Shown: in pieces, positions 13,579 to 15,654 of the stretch
Numbering within the stretch: position 1 is the first letter of the stretch
How the letters are laid out: every line of letters starts with the position of its first letter
NCBI GenBank assembly: GCA_903929895.1
Contig: CAIYWM010000033.1
Span: 1 to 15,654, forward strand
Length of the DNA stretch: 15,654 nucleotides
Source of the DNA: an uncultured Alphaproteobacteria bacterium
GTDB lineage: Bacteria; Pseudomonadota; Alphaproteobacteria; Reyranellales; Reyranellaceae
Direction of reading: 5' to 3'
Program-made: the position numbers and the translations under genes
Notes under the pieces: generated by a model
What the model was told of the DNA's origin: nothing
Databases searched by the model: none
What the model saw: only the letters and a program-made list of their open reading frames with translations

Positions 13579-14261
13579 CAGGTGTCGCTCCATTGCCGCA
13601 CCAGATTGTGGTAGCAGCCGATCAGCGACCGGCGGGCCGCCTCGTCCGCGTTGGTCTCGTTCAGGCGCTGGATGGCGTTGTCCATGTCATGCAGCAGGGA
13701 TCGCTGCATGTCGTCGCGGATCAGGCTCTGCGTCCAGAAGAAACAGGCCATCCGCACCCCGCGCGTGATCGGCGCCACCGAGTGCAGGCTGGTCGCGGGA
13801 TAGACGACCATGTCGCCGGCCGCCAGCTTGACTCTGTGCTGGCCGTAGGTGTCCTCGATCAGCAGCTCGCCGCCGTCGTAGTCCTCGGGATTGCTGAGGA
13901 ACAGCGTCGCCGAGACATCGGTGCGCAGCTTGCGCCCGTTGTGCGGATGAATGCGCACGCTGCCGTCGACATGCGCGCCGAATCGCATGCCCTCGCCGTA
14001 GCGGTTGAACATCGGAGGATAGATCTCGTTCGGCAGAACGGCGCTGATGAAGATCGGATGGACCTCCAGCGCCGCGCCGACGATGCGCTGGCACGCGATC
14101 GCCGTCTCGGACCGCTCGTCGATCTGCTGGTTGAACTTGACGGGCGCCCCCTGGTAGCCGGCGGTCACGCGACCGTCGACCCAGGCATTGGAACGCTCCA
14201 GACGCTCGCGCAGGCTGACGAGCTGCGCCGCGTCTAGGACATGGGGAACACAGACGAGCAT
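13578..14261 (-). CDS. PKHD-type Fe(II)/2-oxoglutarate hydroxylase (PiuC/YbiX-like)
   Basis: 227-residue dioxygenase of the PKHD family, commonly found beside siderophore receptors. The iron triad is visible as His97 and Asp99 in FGAHVDGSVR and His160 in SLHSVAP; Arg170 in RGVR probably binds 2-oxoglutarate. The opening MLVCVPHVLDAAQL and the middle NRYGEGMRFG are family-typical, as is the length. Its substrate is not known; a function in siderophore handling is inferred from genomic context across species. It follows the receptor by 21 bases with a weak ribosome-binding site and its stop overlaps the small membrane gene. Lies in an operon with the receptor and TonB. Confidence 0.92.
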   Translation of the reverse strand: MLVCVPHVLDAAQLVSLRERLERSNAWVDGRVTAGYQGAPVKFNQQIDERSETAIACQRIVGAALEVHPIFISAVLPNEIYPPMFNRYGEGMRFGAHVDGSVRIHPHNGRKLRTDVSATLFLSNPEDYDGGELLIEDTYGQHRVKLAAGDMVVYPATSLHSVAPITRGVRMACFFWTQSLIRDDMQRSLLHDMDNAIQRLNETNADEAARRSLIGCYHNLVRQWSDT

Positions 14262-14282
14262 GACGGGCGGCGGCTTCCGTCT

Positions 14283-15654
14283 TCACAGGCGGTAGTTCAA
14301 CGTGATCATGCCCGTCGTGCCGGCCCCCATGACCGCACGCCCGCCGTCCGAGGCGATGACGCCGTCGTAGTAGACCGAGTTGAACAGATTGTAGACGTTG
14401 AGGCGCACGTCGTAGGTCGGCTGCTTGTAGGCCGCCGTCAGATCGAACCGGGTGTAGGCCGGCACGACCACGGTGTTAGCGTTGTTGGCGTAGCGCTGCC
14501 CGACATAGAAGAAGCCGCCGCCGATCTCGTAGGTTTCCTTGATCGTGTAGGTCGTCCAGAGGTTTGCCGAGTCTCTCGGTGTGTTGAGCGGCACCTTGCC
14601 GGTCGTGTTGCCGATGCCGTTCTGGTAGCTCAACCCCTGCAGGATGACGCCGTTGAGATAGGCGTAGCCGCCGAACACCTGCCATTCCGGCGTGATGCGA
14701 CCGGAGAAGCCGACGCGGCCGCCGCTGACTTGCACGTTTCCTGTCGGCGAGTAGCTACCGTCCGGATTGGCCGTGCGCGCGTTGTTCTTGACGATCGAGA
14801 AGACCGCCGCATTGAGCGACAGGTTGGCGTTCAGCAGCTCGTATTTGACGCCCGCCTCCACGCCCTTGTTGTTTTCCGGCGGCAGGTTCGACGTGCCGGT
14901 CGTCGAGGTGAGCTGCTCGAGAGATGGGTTGAACGAGGTGCTGTACGAAACGTAGTAAGACTGCGCTGGTGTCGGCTCGTAGATGACACCCGCTCGGACG
15001 CTGAGGAAACTGTCGGCCTGGTACAGAAACGGGACCTGGGTGCTTCCGGCCGTGTTGGCGCTGTTGAGGGAGTTGCCGATCGTTGCTGAATAGTAGTCCC
15101 AGCGCAGACCGCCGACGACCTTTACCTCCGGCAGGAGCTGGACCGTGTCGTTGAAGTAGAAGCCGGCGCCCCAGGCCTGCGAGGAGGCATAGTTGCCCGG
15201 CACGGATGCGACGTTACCGGGCGTGTTCGCTCCGACGGTGTAGCCGGCCGGGGTGCAGCCGACGGATCCGGCCGGCAGAGCGATGCCGTTGCATGTGCCG
15301 GTACGGCTGGATTGCTTGTTCGTGTAGGATTCGTAGTTGAGATCGATGCCCATCAACAGTGTGTGGCCGACGGGTCCGGTGGCGAACTTGGCCAGCACCT
15401 CGGTCTGGTTCTCGACCGTGATGTCGTTGATGTTCCGGTCACGGCTGAGCTGGCGGATCCACAGGTTCCCGAGCGGGGCCGCACTATAGGGGATGTTGTT
15501 CGGGCCGCGCGGCGCCGCCACGAACCCACCGTTGGCGCCGAGCGTGCCGACGAACCCGCCGGACGTTTCCCGCACGGCCGTGTTCACCCAGACGAACTCG
15601 GTCTGGTTGCGCAGGTTCAGGTTCGGCGCGAGCTTGTGCTCAATCAGGCTCTGC
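14283..15654 (-). CDS. TonB-dependent siderophore receptor (5' end beyond window)
   Basis: C-terminal 456 residues of an outer-membrane TonB-dependent receptor; the reading frame stays open to the window edge, so the plug domain and signal peptide are missing. The visible part is beta-barrel: repeated alternation of aromatic and polar strands, the siderophore-receptor signature stretch near GVEAGVKYELLNANLSLNAAVF followed by NNARTANPDG, and the closing strands FDLTAAYKQPTYDVRLNVYNLFNSVYYDG and MITLNYRL. Barrel entry is seen in IEHKLAPNLNLRNQTEFVW at the edge. The terminal residue is Leu rather than the common Phe or Trp. An internal GTG at 15587 is not the real start. The hydroxylase follows 21 bases downstream. 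Neighbours suggest a catecholate-type ferric siderophore, but the ligand cannot be read. Confidence 0.93.
   Translation of the reverse strand, partial: QSLIEHKLAPNLNLRNQTEFVWVNTAVRETSGGFVGTLGANGGFVAAPRGPNNIPYSAAPLGNLWIRQLSRDRNINDITVENQTEVLAKFATGPVGHTLLMGIDLNYESYTNKQSSRTGTCNGIALPAGSVGCTPAGYTVGANTPGNVASVPGNYASSQAWGAGFYFNDTVQLLPEVKVVGGLRWDYYSATIGNSLNSANTAGSTQVPFLYQADSFLSVRAGVIYEPTPAQSYYVSYSTSFNPSLEQLTSTTGTSNLPPENNKGVEAGVKYELLNANLSLNAAVFSIVKNNARTANPDGSYSPTGNVQVSGGRVGFSGRITPEWQVFGGYAYLNGVILQGLSYQNGIGNTTGKVPLNTPRDSANLWTTYTIKETYEIGGGFFYVGQRYANNANTVVVPAYTRFDLTAAYKQPTYDVRLNVYNLFNSVYYDGVIASDGGRAVMGAGTTGMITLNYRL

Overview
This 15.65 kb window is GC-rich and gene-dense; no gene-free stretch exceeds about 235 bases. 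The gene families, an alphaproteobacterial-type heat-shock promoter and a ROSE-type RNA thermometer point to an alphaproteobacterium. A Rhodospirillales/Reyranella-like genome would fit, but that is inference from gene style, not a database match. I see no rRNA, tRNA, CRISPR array, transposase or phage gene.

Layout. 17-472 (-) is a YccF-type membrane protein. 708-2207 (-) is a membrane-anchored SGNH/GDSL hydrolase. 2445-3231 (+) holds three tandem, clearly paralogous 63-64 residue peptides with the YxxP-x-L leader, penultimate leader Thr and fixed acceptor Asp of lasso-peptide precursors. No lasso-processing enzymes lie in the window. 3348-5034 (-) is a cobalt-type nitrile hydratase operon (alpha, beta, accessory protein) with 1-4 base start/stop overlaps. 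5240-6055 (+) is a FecR-like protein that lacks the usual N-terminal anti-sigma region. 6198-6644 (+) is a small heat-shock protein behind a probable RpoH promoter and a hairpin that would hide its Shine-Dalgarno sequence. 6733-7251 (+) is a divergent receiver-domain protein and 7482-7724 (+) a small unknown protein. 7779-8588 (-) is an M48-type metalloprotease lipoprotein and 8792-9466 (+) a nitroreductase.

From 15654 down to 9506 runs one compact minus-strand cluster: TonB-dependent siderophore receptor (5' end outside the window), Fe(II)/2-oxoglutarate PKHD-type hydroxylase, a 71-residue membrane protein, TonB, ExbB, ExbD, a PepSY transmembrane protein and a periplasmic PCuAC copper chaperone. 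Most junctions overlap or are only a few bases apart, so it reads as one transcription unit. The receptor would bind a ferric siderophore at the outer membrane, TonB-ExbB-ExbD would power uptake, and the PepSY protein may help with iron release or reduction at the inner membrane. The PCuAC protein adds a copper link.

The items most worth a second look are the orphan lasso-like precursor triplet with its shared promoter-like elements, the RpoH promoter plus ROSE thermometer on the small heat-shock gene, the truncated FecR, and the hairpin joining the 71-residue gene to tonB.
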